Of a stretch of DNA of 64,000 nt, positions 47,759-59,192 are shown piece by piece. The notes below the pieces were generated by a model that was given only the letters and a program-made list of their open reading frames with translations, searched no databases and was not told where the DNA came from. Each line of letters begins with the position of its first letter. Within the stretch, counting starts at the first letter, position 1. The DNA is from Eucalyptus grandis (lineage: Eukaryota; Streptophyta; Magnoliopsida; Myrtales; Myrtaceae). Location: the NCBI RefSeq assembly GCF_016545825.1, contig NC_052618.1, positions 42,912,196 through 42,976,195 on the forward strand. Reading direction: 5' to 3'. The position numbers and the translations under genes were made by a program.

Positions 47759-48874
47759 TGTTGCAAAATAAATCCTTAAAATTGTTGGGAAAATATGGTT
47801 CCAAATTGGGTAGAGCAATGAAGTCGAATATTTAGAGTAATTAAGTCGAACTTTAAGGCATCATATAACTTTTTTTAAGAATTTATTTGCCACACATTGT
47901 TACTAATAGTCACCGGCAAATTTTTTTCATAATACAATAAAATCTCAAATGAAAATAGTAAATATCAATTCTAGTATATTTCTAGGATCTCTCTACGAAA
48001 CAATCGAAAATATGATTGTATATTCTTTTGAAAGAAAATTAAAAAAAAAAAATGAAAGAAAAAGATTCTAATCGAATAGACATGGTACCTCTTCGTTTGT
48101 TTTACAAACAAACTATCAATTGTGTTTTGCACCTTCGCCTTTGGTTCATCTATAGTTGGTAGGACTTGTCATCATCGCGCATAGTGACATGACTATGGGG
48201 CACCGACTTGCTTCACAAGGGTCGGCGTTGTGGTACTAAATGCTTCGTCGCAGGGCATCATGCGACGACAGAGTCACCTAGCCTCTAACCAGCAAGGGCC
48301 GTCTTCTTGTCTGCCAGGGCCGAGTGGTGATATCTCTTACTGTACAATTGCATGTCGGGCTTTCAGGCTTACTCGTCATTCGACATTTCGGTGAATTCAG
48401 GTCTCCTTTTCTGAACCAGCACGTCCGATTCAGGCTAACAATTACAAAAGAAAAAGGATTAGGAAAAGGAAAGGCAGGCAAACATCTTGATTTCTTGCAA
48501 CCTAAGCTTTCTACACGTTCTACGACCGTCCATCTGAACCGGATGATCATGGCATAAGCAAAGTTACTTTTCAAGAAATTAAAACTATTTTTTTATATCG
48601 AAATGGTAATTAGATCGAAAAATGATGAGTTTTAATAAAAAAATCTATGAAGAACATGGACTTTTGCCTTATGATAAAGATTATTTAATCACTTCGTTTT
48701 TAATTTAAAACCTATGTATCAATATATTATGGCAAAAACTATGGATAGTTGAAGAAATCTCAACAAAGTGAAACACCATCAAACATGGTTGGTTTCTAGT
48801 TTATGAAATCGAAAATTGATTCAACTGGTCTTGGAATCGGGTTGACTGGTCTTAGTCGATTCCTAAGTGAGTCC
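47759..48874. other. Intergenic tract up to the copia insertion
   Basis: It contains the GC-richer block (about 48170-48560) conserved with 19900-20300. No complete gene is seen. It ends at the target AGTCC (48870-48874). Confidence 0.45.
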
Positions 48875-50875
48875 TATTGTAATTATGGTTAATGGATCAA
48901 CGAAAGCCAATAAATTAGGCAAAAGAATGCTTCAAGTGCCATAACTTGGCACGAAGGGACACTTAAGTGCTATAACTTACGAAAGGTACACTTAAGTACC
49001 ATATTTTAAGAAAAGTGGGATACCTGAGTGCCACATCCGGCGAAGCCAGCCGGAAATGATAGGCGGCAATTAAATATTAATATTTCTCACTGAGGTGGCT
49101 TCTTTGGAGAGCCGAGTCACATGAATTCACCCCAAACGACGTCGTTTCGGGTGTTGGCCAAAATAAAGCCCTTAAATTGACTAAAACAACATTGTTTTGG
49201 CATAATTTGAATTTTAATACAATATTAAATTAAATTTAAAACAAAATATTAATATAATTTGTATTTATTATTAAAAAAAATGGAGAAAGAGGAAGGCGGC
49301 CGGCGGTTGAGGGCTAAGCCCTCGCCGCCGCCTCCCGTTGCCGCCGGAAGGTGGGGGAGGGTCGGCCAAGGCCGCCGAGCCCAGGCGGGGGCCGGCGGCC
49401 CCAGCCGGCCGACGGCTAGGGCCTGCGTGCCCTCTCCCTAGATTTGGGTGTGGGTGAGGGCATGCAAGCCCTCGTCGCCAGTTGGCTGAGGCCGCTGACC
49501 CACAGCCAAGGCTCGGCGGCCCCCCCCTTGCCGTCGCCTCCCTCCTCCTCCTCCTCCCCCCACCCCCCCGCCCCCGGCGGATCTAGGCGAGGCCGTGAGC
49601 CTCGCCGATCTGGGCAGGGCCGCAACCCTCGCCTAGATCCGGTGAGGGGTTGACGGCCCTCGCCGGCCGGGCCAAGGGCCGCCACCTGCGGGGGTCGCCT
49701 CGCGGGCGGTGGCCCTTGGCCCGGCTGGTGAGTCCGCCGACCCTTGTCGAATCTAAATGAGGGCTCACGAGCCCTTACCACCCGTCGACGGGGTTGCCGG
49801 CTCTAGTCGGGGCCTAGCGACCCTAGCCGACCCTCCCCCTCCGTCGCTGGCCCTTCCGGCGACGGCGGGAGGCGGCACGGACAGTGGGCGAGGGCGAGCC
49901 CTCACCCGCCTCCCCCACTTTCTTTTTCTTTTTAATTTTAAAATTATTATTTTTAAATATTTTAACTAAATTTAATTTTCATTTTAATTTAATTAATTTT
50001 TATATTATTTTTTTATCACGTTAGTCCAAAACGATGCTATTTTTGCATTATTTGGCCACGTGAACATGCAAAACAGTGTCGTTTTGCACTTGCTTCCGGA
50101 AAAATGTCACGTATACAATTTGGCCGGATTTCGATCGGATTGACACTCAAGTGATCCATTTTGTTCCGATTTTGGCACTTAAGTGTATATTTCGTAAGTT
50201 ATGGCATTTAAGTGTCCATTTCTGCCAAGTTATGGCACTATAGGGTCCGCATTTCCAATAAATTAAAATACGTCTTTTTTGTTCACGTATCTCTTGTATT
50301 CATGAATTTCATAAACCTTTTTGTTCACGTATCTATTGAACTCATGAACTTCCTAGATTCATGTATCTTTTAGTTCATGTATTTATTGAATTCACGAATC
50401 TCTTGAATTCACGTGTTTCTAGATACACGAATCTCTTGGATTCACATGTCTCTTGATTCATGAATTTCGTGGATACACGCGTCTATTTACTTCATGTATC
50501 TCTTCTGTACATGAACTAAAAATCTCTATAAATAGATAGGAGCATAGAGCTTCATTAAGTTTTTGGTTTTGGTTTTTCCGACTCAATTCCAAAAAGGCTT
50601 TGATATACTTTTCTACTCTTCTGATTTTTCTGAGTGTGCTGATTCAATTGAACGGTTCGACTGAGTCCTGTTTGCATAGTGCTAATCCAAATAGGTTCGA
50701 GGTGTTATATCTTGGGAGGCATAGTTCGTGAATCTGCGAAGCGCCATTGGCAGGAACTAATCGCATTAAGGAGATTCGGATATCTGTACCTCACCTCCAA
50801 TTTTATGTTCTGATTACAAAAAACAATTTGTTTTCTTTGGATTGTATTCCAACAATATTGGATTAATTTCCAACA
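48875..50875 (+). repeat. 5' LTR of the copia element (with nested element)
   Basis: It starts TATTGTAATT and ends CCAACA. The U3 part has a recurring CACGTATCTCTTG/ATTCATGAATTTC motif, and a TATAAATA box is at 50527-50534. It is split by the element at 48918-50256. Confidence 0.85.
48918..50256. mobile_element. 1.34-kb Mutator-like inverted-repeat element nested in the LTR, GC-rich core
   Basis: A 9-bp duplication AATAAATTA (48909-48917, 50257-50265) flanks it; the 3' LTR shows the uninterrupted site. The terminal inverted repeats pair AGTGCCATAACTTGGCA with its complement near the other end, and ACTTAAGTGC...ATAACTTACGAAA with TTTCGTAAGTTATGGCA further in. The core (about 49280-49920) is extremely GC-rich with CTCGCCG-type repeats and CGGCCGG/CCGGCCG inversions. 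Long open frames in the core are a by-product of composition. There is no transposase. The 9-bp duplication supports a non-autonomous MULE. Confidence 0.7.
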
Positions 50876-50928
50876 TTCTTAAGGCGATTAGCTCACTCAC
50901 TATTTGTTGTTTTTGTCAGATTATTGAG

Positions 50929-52078
50929 ATGGCTGAAAACAATCAAATGCCCTCCAATGTCTCGAATGTTTCAGGAGATGTTCCTATGGTCGATTCGACC
51001 ATTGCTATGGATGATGTTCAACCCTCAAGGTTTGAATTTATAATAGCCAATGCTTCGGGCCCTTGGGCTAACACCAATTTTGGTGGTGCGGGTACAATCA
51101 TACGATTGGTATGCCTGTGACTGTTTTTCATAATAGTATAGGCCAAATGGCTTTTGGCTCTGTTTCTATAGGGATGGTTCAACAAACCTTGCCTATTGTG
51201 ATGGCAACACCTCCAGTTACAGCGAATGAGAAATCAGAGAAATTCACCGGAGTGGGTTTTAAACAATGGCAGCAAAAGATGTTCTTCTATCTAACCATGC
51301 TCAATCTGACGAAATATTTATTGGAGGTGTGCCTGATAATTAGTCCAAATGAGCAAGATGTGATGACGCTCAGAGCATTGGAGGCTTGGAAGCATGGGGA
51401 CTTCTTATGCCAAAATTATATCCTTAACTGTTTAGTAAATTCTCTTTATAATGTTTATTGTAATATTGAATCTGCTAAACAGTTATGGGAGTCCTTAGAA
51501 AGGAAATACAAAGACTGAGGACGCTGGCACCAAGAAATTTGTGGTTGCCAAATTCTTAATTCTTGGACTACAGGATGGTGGATTCTAAATCTGTCATGAG
51601 TCAGGTTCAAGAATTACAAACAATTCTGAGTGACAGTTCTGCCGAGGGAATGATACTTAGTGAATCATTCCAAGTGGCGGCTATGATCGAAAAACTACCT
51701 CCGGACTGATCATACTTCAAAAATTATTTGAAGCACAAACAGAAGGAGATGAGCCTAAAACATCTCATTCTACACCTCATAATCGAGGAGGACAATAGAA
51801 GGAGTGCGAACCCTTCTTCTAAACCAAAGGCCAACCTTGTGGAATCTTCCAAATCCAAGCAAGATAGAAAAAGGAATATGTCTTTTCAAGGAAAAGGCAA
51901 GCAGAAGGAACAGTTATAGAAATTCCAAGGGACGTGTTTTATATGCAACAAGCTTGGCCATTGTGCTAAGGATTGCAAGAAGCACCCGGAAAAAAAAAAA
52001 AAAAAAAAAAAAAAAACGATGGTGCAACCCAGCAACTGAATTTGACAGAATATGATAATATTAAGAGAGGCATGCCGC
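50929..52078 (+). pseudogene. Copia gag remnant
   Basis: It starts MAENNQMPSNVSNVSG. The UBN2-type gag domain is readable as EKFTGVGFKQWQQKMFFYL and ALEAWKHGDFLCQNYILN, ending ESAKQLWESLERKYK (51228-51515). A frameshift follows, then the CCHC knuckle CFICNKLGHCAKDC at 51935-51976. An A-run of 25 or more and several stops break it. Confidence 0.85.
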
Positions 52079-53180
52079 TATGGTAATGCCCGAAATATCT
52101 TTGGTGTCGAACACTAATGGCTGGTGTCTAGACACATGTGCCATAAATCATAGCTGTGCAAATAAACACATGTTCTCATATTATTAGAAAGTTGAAGAAG
52201 ATGAAAAGCTTTATATGGCTAACTCTGTATCAGCAAAGATTGCCAGAAGAGGAAAGGTGATCCTGAAGTTTACATCTGGCAAGGAGGTTGCCTTGCTGAA
52301 TGTGTTGCATGTACTAGTGATTCGGAAAAACCTAATCTCCAGCCCTATACTTGTCAAGAAGGGTTTCAAAATTGTATTTGAATTTGATAAGCTTGTACTT
52401 TCGAAAGGAGGGATGTATGTGGGAAAATGGCATTTGTGTAATGACCTATTTAAAGCCAATGTGACTATCATTGATGTAAACTCGAATTATGTGTACCCAA
52501 AGACTATTAATAAAGAAAAGTCTTCAGTTTACACCGTTGTGTCTCTTTATCTATGGGATGGTAGATTATGGCATGTAAACTATGGTACAATGAAGAGAAT
52601 AGCAAACTTGGGGTTAATTCCAAGATTTGAGTTGAATGCCCGTTACAAGTGTGAGACTTGTGTTGATACCAAGTTTGCCAAGAAACCTTTCAAATCCATT
52701 GAAAGAACAAGTGAGCCTCTACAATTAATCCATAGTGATCTATGTGATTTAAAGTTTGTAGAAAGTAGAGGTGGAAAGAAGTACTTCATCACATTTGTGG
52801 ATGATTGTACTAGATTTTGCTATGTTTCTTTACTAACTAGCAAAAATGAGACTATGAGCATGTTTGTCAAATATAAAAATGAAGTTGAAAACCAACTTGA
52901 TAAACGAATCAAGGTGCTTAGGTATGATAGAGGTGGAGAATACAATTAATCAATTTCAAAGAGTTTTGTGCTAGTTTTGGAATAATTCTCCAAACAACTA
53001 CACCTTATACTCCACAACAAAATGGAGTTGCTAAACAATTGAACATGACATTAAAGGAGATGGCTAACGCCATGCTTTAGAGTTCAAGTTTACCTCAGAA
53101 CTTGTGGGGGGTGGTAGTTTTAACTGCAAATTATGTTCTTAATAAAATACACCACAAAAAGACAAGTAAAAAACTCCATA
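52079..53180 (+). pseudogene. Copia protease and integrase remnant
   Basis: The protease site reads LDTCAINHSC where copia usually has a D-S/T-G core. The pre-integrase (LWHVNYGTM) and the Cys pair of the zinc site (CETC) follow. The integrase core shows HSDLCDL (first Asp) and FVDDCTRF (second Asp). After a frameshift, TTPYTPQQNGVAKQLN has Lys where the third catalytic residue, Glu, is expected. NLWGVVVLTANYVLNK follows before the frame is lost. Confidence 0.85.
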
Positions 53181-53219
53181 CGAGTTATGGAATAGAAAGT
53201 TGTCATCCTACAATTTTCT

Positions 53220-53435
53220 GAAAGTGTGAGGGTGCATAATGCGATTTATAACGGTAAGTCTAGACACATTCGTCGTAAACACAATACCGTAAGGCAGTTG
53301 CTCTCAAATGGAATAATTTCTTTAGACTTTGTAAAGTCAAAGGAAAATATTGCAGATCCGCTAACAAAAGGTCTATCAAGAGAGCAGATAAACTGCAAAT
53401 CAAGAGGAATGAGTTTAAGAGCCTTAACCCAATAA
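53220..53435 (+). pseudogene. Copia RNase H C-terminal remnant
   Basis: SRHIRRKHNTVRQLL and KENIADPLTKGLSRE are the standard end of copia polyproteins. The whole reverse transcriptase and most of RNase H are missing at a junction near 53180-53225. Confidence 0.85.
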
Positions 53436-54000
53436 AGAGATTCCACAGTGGAAACCTAACCTATGCGATTGGAGATCCTACGGTCTAGGTTTAATAGGAC
53501 AACGTAAATTTTGAAAACTCTAGTGTAAGTACTGTCTCCCATTCCTATGATGCAACAATGCTTTCCTACAGCGTTATTAAAAGTATGCTATGCGTTTAAT
53601 GATTCCTATAACTTGGAATATAATATCTAAGTAAGATATGGTAGGATATCTTTAATAGGAATGCACCTATATGCGTGGAGTTGGCCAACTTTATGAAAAT
53701 CTTTAAAGGCTAGAATTTCTAAAGCAAGCATGAATCTCAAGAGGTTTAGGGCTGAAAGAACGAATACAGTCGAGAACCAATCTTGAATTGGAAATACTCT
53801 GTTTGAGGTTTATTGTCTAGGCTTACATAAACAACTGACGATTCAAGACTTAGTCCATCGACTAGTTAAGTAAGTCCGATAGGCTTTCACTAAAGAAGGT
53901 TCAAAGCGAAAGTTACCTATCTTGATGCAGTGTATTTCAACAGGCATGCTCAGATTCCTTCGAGACAAAAATGTTTTGTTAATCCATTAATGTGGGGAAT
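53436..54000. other. Copia 3' untranslated part with polypurine-like tract
   Basis: No coding signal. ATGTGGGGAAT directly before the 3' LTR is the likely polypurine tract. Confidence 0.5.
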
Positions 54001-54651
54001 TGTTGTAATTATGGTTAATGGATCAACGAAAGCCAATAAATTAAGATACGTCTTTTATGTTTACGTATCTCTTGTATTCATGAATTTCATAAACCCTTTG
54101 GTTCACGTATCTATTGAATTCATGAATTTCTTATATTCATGTATCTTTTAGTTCATATATTTATTGAGTTCATGAATCTCTTGAATTCACGTGTCTTTGG
54201 ATACCTGAATCTCTTGGATTCATGTATCTCTTGATTTATGAATTTCGTGGATACATGCGTCTATTTAATTCATGTATCTCTTCTGTACATGAACTAAAAA
54301 GCTCTATAAATAAATAGGAGCATAGAGCTTCATTAAGTTTTTGGTTTTGGTTTTTCCGACTTGATTCCAAAAAGGCTTTGATATACTTTTCAACTCTTTT
54401 GATTTCTCTGAGTGTGCTGATTCAATTGAACGGTTCGACTGAGTCATGTTTGTATAGTGCTAATCCAAACAGGTTCAAGGTGTTATATCTTCGGAGGCAT
54501 AGTTCGTGAATTTACGGAGCATCATTGGCAGGAACTAATCGCCTTAAGAAAATTCGGATATCCATACCTCATCTCCAATTTTATGTTCTAATTACATCAA
54601 ACAGTTTGTTTTCTCGATTGTATTCCAACAATATTGGATTAATTTCCAACT
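54001..54651 (+). repeat. 3' LTR of the copia element
   Basis: It starts TGTTGTAATT and ends CCAACT (CAACA mutated), followed by AGTCC. TATAAATA lies at about 54305-54312. Confidence 0.85.
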
Positions 54652-54656
54652 AGTCC

Positions 54657-55264
54657 AAGAATCAATGGATATTTCTTTCTTTTTTCCTCCTATCATCTCG
54701 ATGCTCTACGCAGATATCAATGTTTCTTTAGTCTGGGTGTTCCACAAATCTCATATTTGCAATTAAATATCCTTTTTCAAATGAACAAGGTTCTGAGCAC
54801 CATGTATTTCAGCTGATCCAAGGACAAATCTCGTTGCACAAGCCATTTTCGTCCAATAAAGGATCCAGTGTCTTGGAAGTTTTTTGGGATTTATTTTTTC
54901 TATTAGTTTCCTTGGTTGGTCGAAAAGGACGTAAAGTTGGGAGAAAGATATCAATACGTGGATTCACCCAATGACAGATGGGATATTATTTTTTATAGCT
55001 ACTAGTCACGGTAAGAAATGGTTTAGCTAATTGAGAGGCTATTAGGGTTCTAAAGGTTCTACCCTAATCATCTTTACTCCCTAGAGAAAAAGAGTAGTAA
55101 AAAATGAAAAAATATCAATCCAATTTTTGAGTATTTGATTTCGCTTATGAAATTGGGAATTGGAACAATTATTATCCATTCCATATAGTTGGAACCAGGA
55201 ACCACCTAAAACTAGCAAATTCATTTCGGTTCTTAGTTTAGGATTTGACCGATGCTCACCCCTA
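54657..55264. repeat. Dispersed repeat ending TGCTCACCCCTA, unit 3 (right part)
   Basis: Continuation of the unit 2 repeat 20608-21205, separated from its left part by the copia insertion. Confidence 0.35.
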
Positions 55265-55351
55265 TAGAGTTCAATATTGTGCGAAAAATTAATAATTTGA
55301 ACTATATTTTTAAAAAACTAACTGTTTTTATACATTAAAAAAATACCCAGC

Positions 55352-55439
55352 AGAAAATATTTTTATTATCAATAACAATTTATATCCACATGTCTTTATT
55401 GATAGCATAAATATTTATCCTTCACTTTTTTTCAAGCAA

Positions 55440-55500
<61 letters not shown>

Positions 55501-55589
55501 AATATTTTATTATCAATAACAATTTATATCCACATGTCTTTATTGATAGCATAAATATTTATCCTTCACTTTTTTCAAGCAATACATAC

Positions 55590-55627
<38 letters not shown>

Positions 55628-55630
55628 CAT
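55352..55630. repeat. About 145-bp tandem duplication with TACA/TA microsatellites, unit 3 only
   Basis: AGAAAATATTTT...TTTTCAAGCAATACATACA...TATATATA occurs twice in a row (55352-55496 and 55497-55630). Unit 2 has one copy. Confidence 0.8.
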
Positions 55631-55659
55631 TGATTTTGGCCCAAAAAAATCCCAGTGCA

Positions 55660-56150
55660 CTTATGTTAAGTGACATGTGATAATTAACACATATTACAGT
55701 TTGGAGTTTAATCCTCTATATATCATAAATGTACCAATTTGTGGTTTTTATAGTATTAATCCAATTTAATAAAAACTAACGGATGATAAAGTTGTCATAT
55801 ATGTATCAGTTTTGAGTTTTTGGTTGTAAAAAAAAATATTTTAGGTAAATTTATCACAAGTGTACCAGATTAAAATTTCTATTAAATTTTATTGTTTAAT
55901 TGCTGAGTTAAGTGATAAGTGATAGTTAAAAGTATTCCAGTTTGGAGTTTTACCCTCCATTATCACAAATATACTTTTCGTGGTATTAAGCCAATTTAAT
56001 AGAAATTAATAGATAATAAATTTGTCATAAATGCACCGGTTTAGCATTTGTGGTTGTCAAAAATTATTTTGGTGTAAATTTATTATTAGTGTAACACTTC
56101 AGAGTTTTTGATAATAAAAAAATTAATTTGGGATAAATTTATAATAAATG
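55660..56150. repeat. Two-copy 240-bp tandem repeat, unit 3
   Basis: Orthologous to 21471-21955. Confidence 0.55.
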
Positions 56151-58373
56151 TATCAGTTTAGGATTTTTGAAAGATATGGTACATTGTAAAAGCTATCAAG
56201 CATCAATAATTCATTAGCCAATGGTTGGCTACAAATTCTCGTTATTTTGGCATAACGTTACCGTGATTTTTTGCCAAAAAGAATCAAACCGTAGCTCCTT
56301 GACTCTCAAATTATTTAGGGTAGTTACATTTTGGCCCGTGTGGTATTGGAGGAACTCAATTCTGATCTTACTTTATTTGGTTACAAGTTGGAATATATCT
56401 TACTCTACGGCCACAATTTAAGTTCTACCATTGAATTTCCGTTCGGAGTTTGCCGGAAAGTGCTAAGTCGGCACTGCCTATGTTGACATGTGGGCCGTAC
56501 ATGTACAAATTACAGTTGTAGTTTTCATACTTATACGAAAGATCAATTTTAGTCCATGTAATTTATTTTATTGACAAAACAAATTTTCTAATGAGTACTT
56601 AATTATTTTCATCGTATTCATCCAAACCTAATGAAAACGTCAAATCGAGACCAAGTGTCAATTAGTGATTCTTACGTTTGCAAATATACTTGATTAGATC
56701 GACCGCCCATTAAGATCGTTTTTACTATATGCAACAGCATCTTTATTTCCGTTCAAATTCGTATGGACATATTGAGGACTAGTTTCATAAAGACGTAGAC
56801 TGACTTTCAAATCTTCTAACCGCTATTTTGACTGTCTATTAAGTGGTCAAAATCATTAAAGTGTCTCTAATAATATTAAGTGGTACCAGTATAAACTATA
56901 AAGATTTGCGCACATACATATCATAAACTAAATTTGAGCATTATAGAAAGTATGCAGATTTAAATTGTAATTTTTTTTTTTTTTTTTTTTGGAGACTTAC
57001 ACCCGTAGGAGCTACGAGATAGTAACTAGTGCAATCTCAGCAATTTCTGATGAATTTTGATAGGAAATTTTGATGGAACGACTTTGATTGTCGTCGAAGT
57101 ATAATCCAAGAATTAGACTCGTAACCAAACGAAGGATAAGGACGAAAATTGAATTCCCCCAACACTATAGGGACAGAAAATGTAACTACCCTGTATTTTT
57201 TTTTTTTTTTTAATTTGAGTACAGGTTGGTCAAACTTGATATCTTACGAATAAATGGAATGAATGGAACACTGCATAGGGATAAAAATGTATTTCCCCAT
57301 TTTCTAAAATTTATTTCAGGTGGGTCAAGTTGGATCTCTTACAAATAAACGGACTGAATGAAACATAAGTCGGTTTTTATGTACTAGGTTAAGAATCTAG
57401 GATGATTTTTCTTTCCTAACTCAATTGGGTACATTGATTATAACCAAAACGTGTAATTTCACACTTAATTAGAGCACAAAGTTCATGTCATTAATCTCTT
57501 AAGCCCTCACGTTTTTCTTTATTAAGATAGCGACAGTTCATTGAAAAGGAATCAAATGATTGGATAGCATATCTCCTTTTCTTATATTCTTTCATTAATA
57601 ATTAATAAAATTGTCATTTTCAGCCGTTAGTCCAATGGAAATCGTTAAGACAGGTTACATAATTTACATGTTCACTTTTTTTTGACACGTGGTTCTCCAC
57701 ATTTTGACAATTAAATCGATTTTTCTCTTATATTTAGTAATCGGGTTAAATAAGGTGAATTTATCAGTATTTGACAAAGCTTTTGCTAAGCAAGTTCAGG
57801 ACATCATAACTACATTCAACTTCAAGGTACACAGAATGCCGCCTTAGTTCTTCCAAATCAAAGCAGGTGCATTGCTATTGCTACTTACTTTTCGAGGATC
57901 CATCTCAGCGGTCCGACAACAGCTAATCTCGCCAGCAACTTCGAGTGTCGACTGTTAAATTATGTCTTGAATTTGAATCCATGCGCCCAAATTAGATGAC
58001 ACGACACATCTCTTTTGCCTTGACAGCATAGGAGCTTCTCAGATTCGCCAAGCAAAGCGCTTTATCGTTGCTGCACGATTAGAGGAGTTCAACGTAAACG
58101 CGCAAAAAGGAAGCTCTGAACACACGGGTGGTTTTGCACAGTGAGGGTTTTGCACAGTGAGTTTTGGGTATAATTTAAGGCTGGCAAACACTCAAGTCTG
58201 AGCAATTATAACTCAGTAATTCTCCGATTTCTTAGTAGATTATTGTTGTCCACTCTTTTCATATAGTAGGAACCGACACTCTTGTGTTCTTTGTTTTACC
58301 TCTACGGTGATTACACATTAATTTAATTACAAGATTCGACAGTTTCTGCATTATTTTACAACATTGACATTGC
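56151..58373. other. Intergenic AT-rich tract
   Basis: Nearly identical to 21956-24150, with an 18-bp tandem duplication of GTTTTGCACAGTGAG at about 58131-58163. No gene is seen. Confidence 0.5.
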
Positions 58374-58750
58374 TCAATCAATACCAGGACCGAAGTCATA
58401 TAGCCATGGAGTGGAGACGAGTTCTTAGCATAAAAAAGCTGTTCAGGAGGTGACTCATTGTAAGGTTTGTTCCAGTATTCAAATCTTAGTGTAATGTCAT
58501 CCTTTATCCTCCAGCAAGATCCAGATTTGGCTTCACTGTTGTGCTTATCTGTCTACAAATAGGAGAGTTTTCCGGTGATGGAGTCATCCTTCGTCTGGGA
58601 AGGTACCAACAGATAAATTATGTACACTCCCATATGGACAAATGCTGTCACAGGCCGGATCTCGTAACGTATTTTCACTCCAATCAGGCAAACTTCTATA
58701 TCAAGATGATCTGTAAGTAAATAAGATACATTTTCTTTCTGATTCTTTAA
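58374..58750 (-). pseudogene. Unrecognised downstream exon, unit 3 copy with a stop
   Basis: Same exon as 24151-24528, with the same AG acceptor. The Gln codon after KLSYL has become TAG, and a base is missing near the C-terminus. So the unit 2 copy is the better preserved one here, the reverse of the helicase. Confidence 0.45.
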
Positions 58751-59192
58751 CTGCATTTGAGCTATCACGAGGCATGAGAGAATTAAAAGTTCAGAGAGGT
58801 GAAAAAGAAGGAACAACAATTGCAGTTAAGTAAGGAACAGTACATTTTCATGACTATTCACTGCTAGAACTTCAGGAAATTTATAGAGTGATGACCTTCC
58901 TGTCTGGGAGATCTGTTTCACTTCAATCCTAAGAACTGTTATACTAAAAAGTTCCACATGTATATACAAGAAGGTGGATTACTTGTAGATTATAACGCAC
59001 AATTTTCAATCAAAAACATCATATAGGACAATGAAGACGGATTCGTCTCTTCCCACTCCCTTTCTATTTTGCTTACCTCTGGACTTGCAATTGCCCTTGT
59101 TCTTGTTCCTGTTTTCCACACCAGGAAACCAAGCACCGCCCCAACCCCGAGGGCCATTAACCAGCGCCTAACGACAGGCTGCCCATCCCTCT

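Larger units (their letters stand above)
48875..54651 (+). mobile_element. Ty1/copia LTR retrotransposon, degenerate and internally deleted
   Basis: Target duplication AGTCC at 48870-48874 and 54652-54656. Unit 2 keeps the empty site with a single AGTCC (20603-20607). The ends derive from TGTTG...CAACA, with one end base changed in each LTR. Without its nested insertion the 5' LTR would be 653 bp against 651 bp for the 3' LTR. The two LTRs differ at roughly 9 percent of positions in the part I compared by eye, mostly C/T and G/A changes. Order inside: gag, protease, integrase, remnant RNase H, which is the copia order. Reverse transcriptase is deleted, so it is non-autonomous. Confidence 0.9.

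Noticed and set aside
49259..49969. Long overlapping frames on both strands (Pro/Arg/Gly-rich)
   Set aside because: They follow from the very GC-rich core of the nested element, which lacks stop-prone AT codons; there is no domain, start context or conservation.
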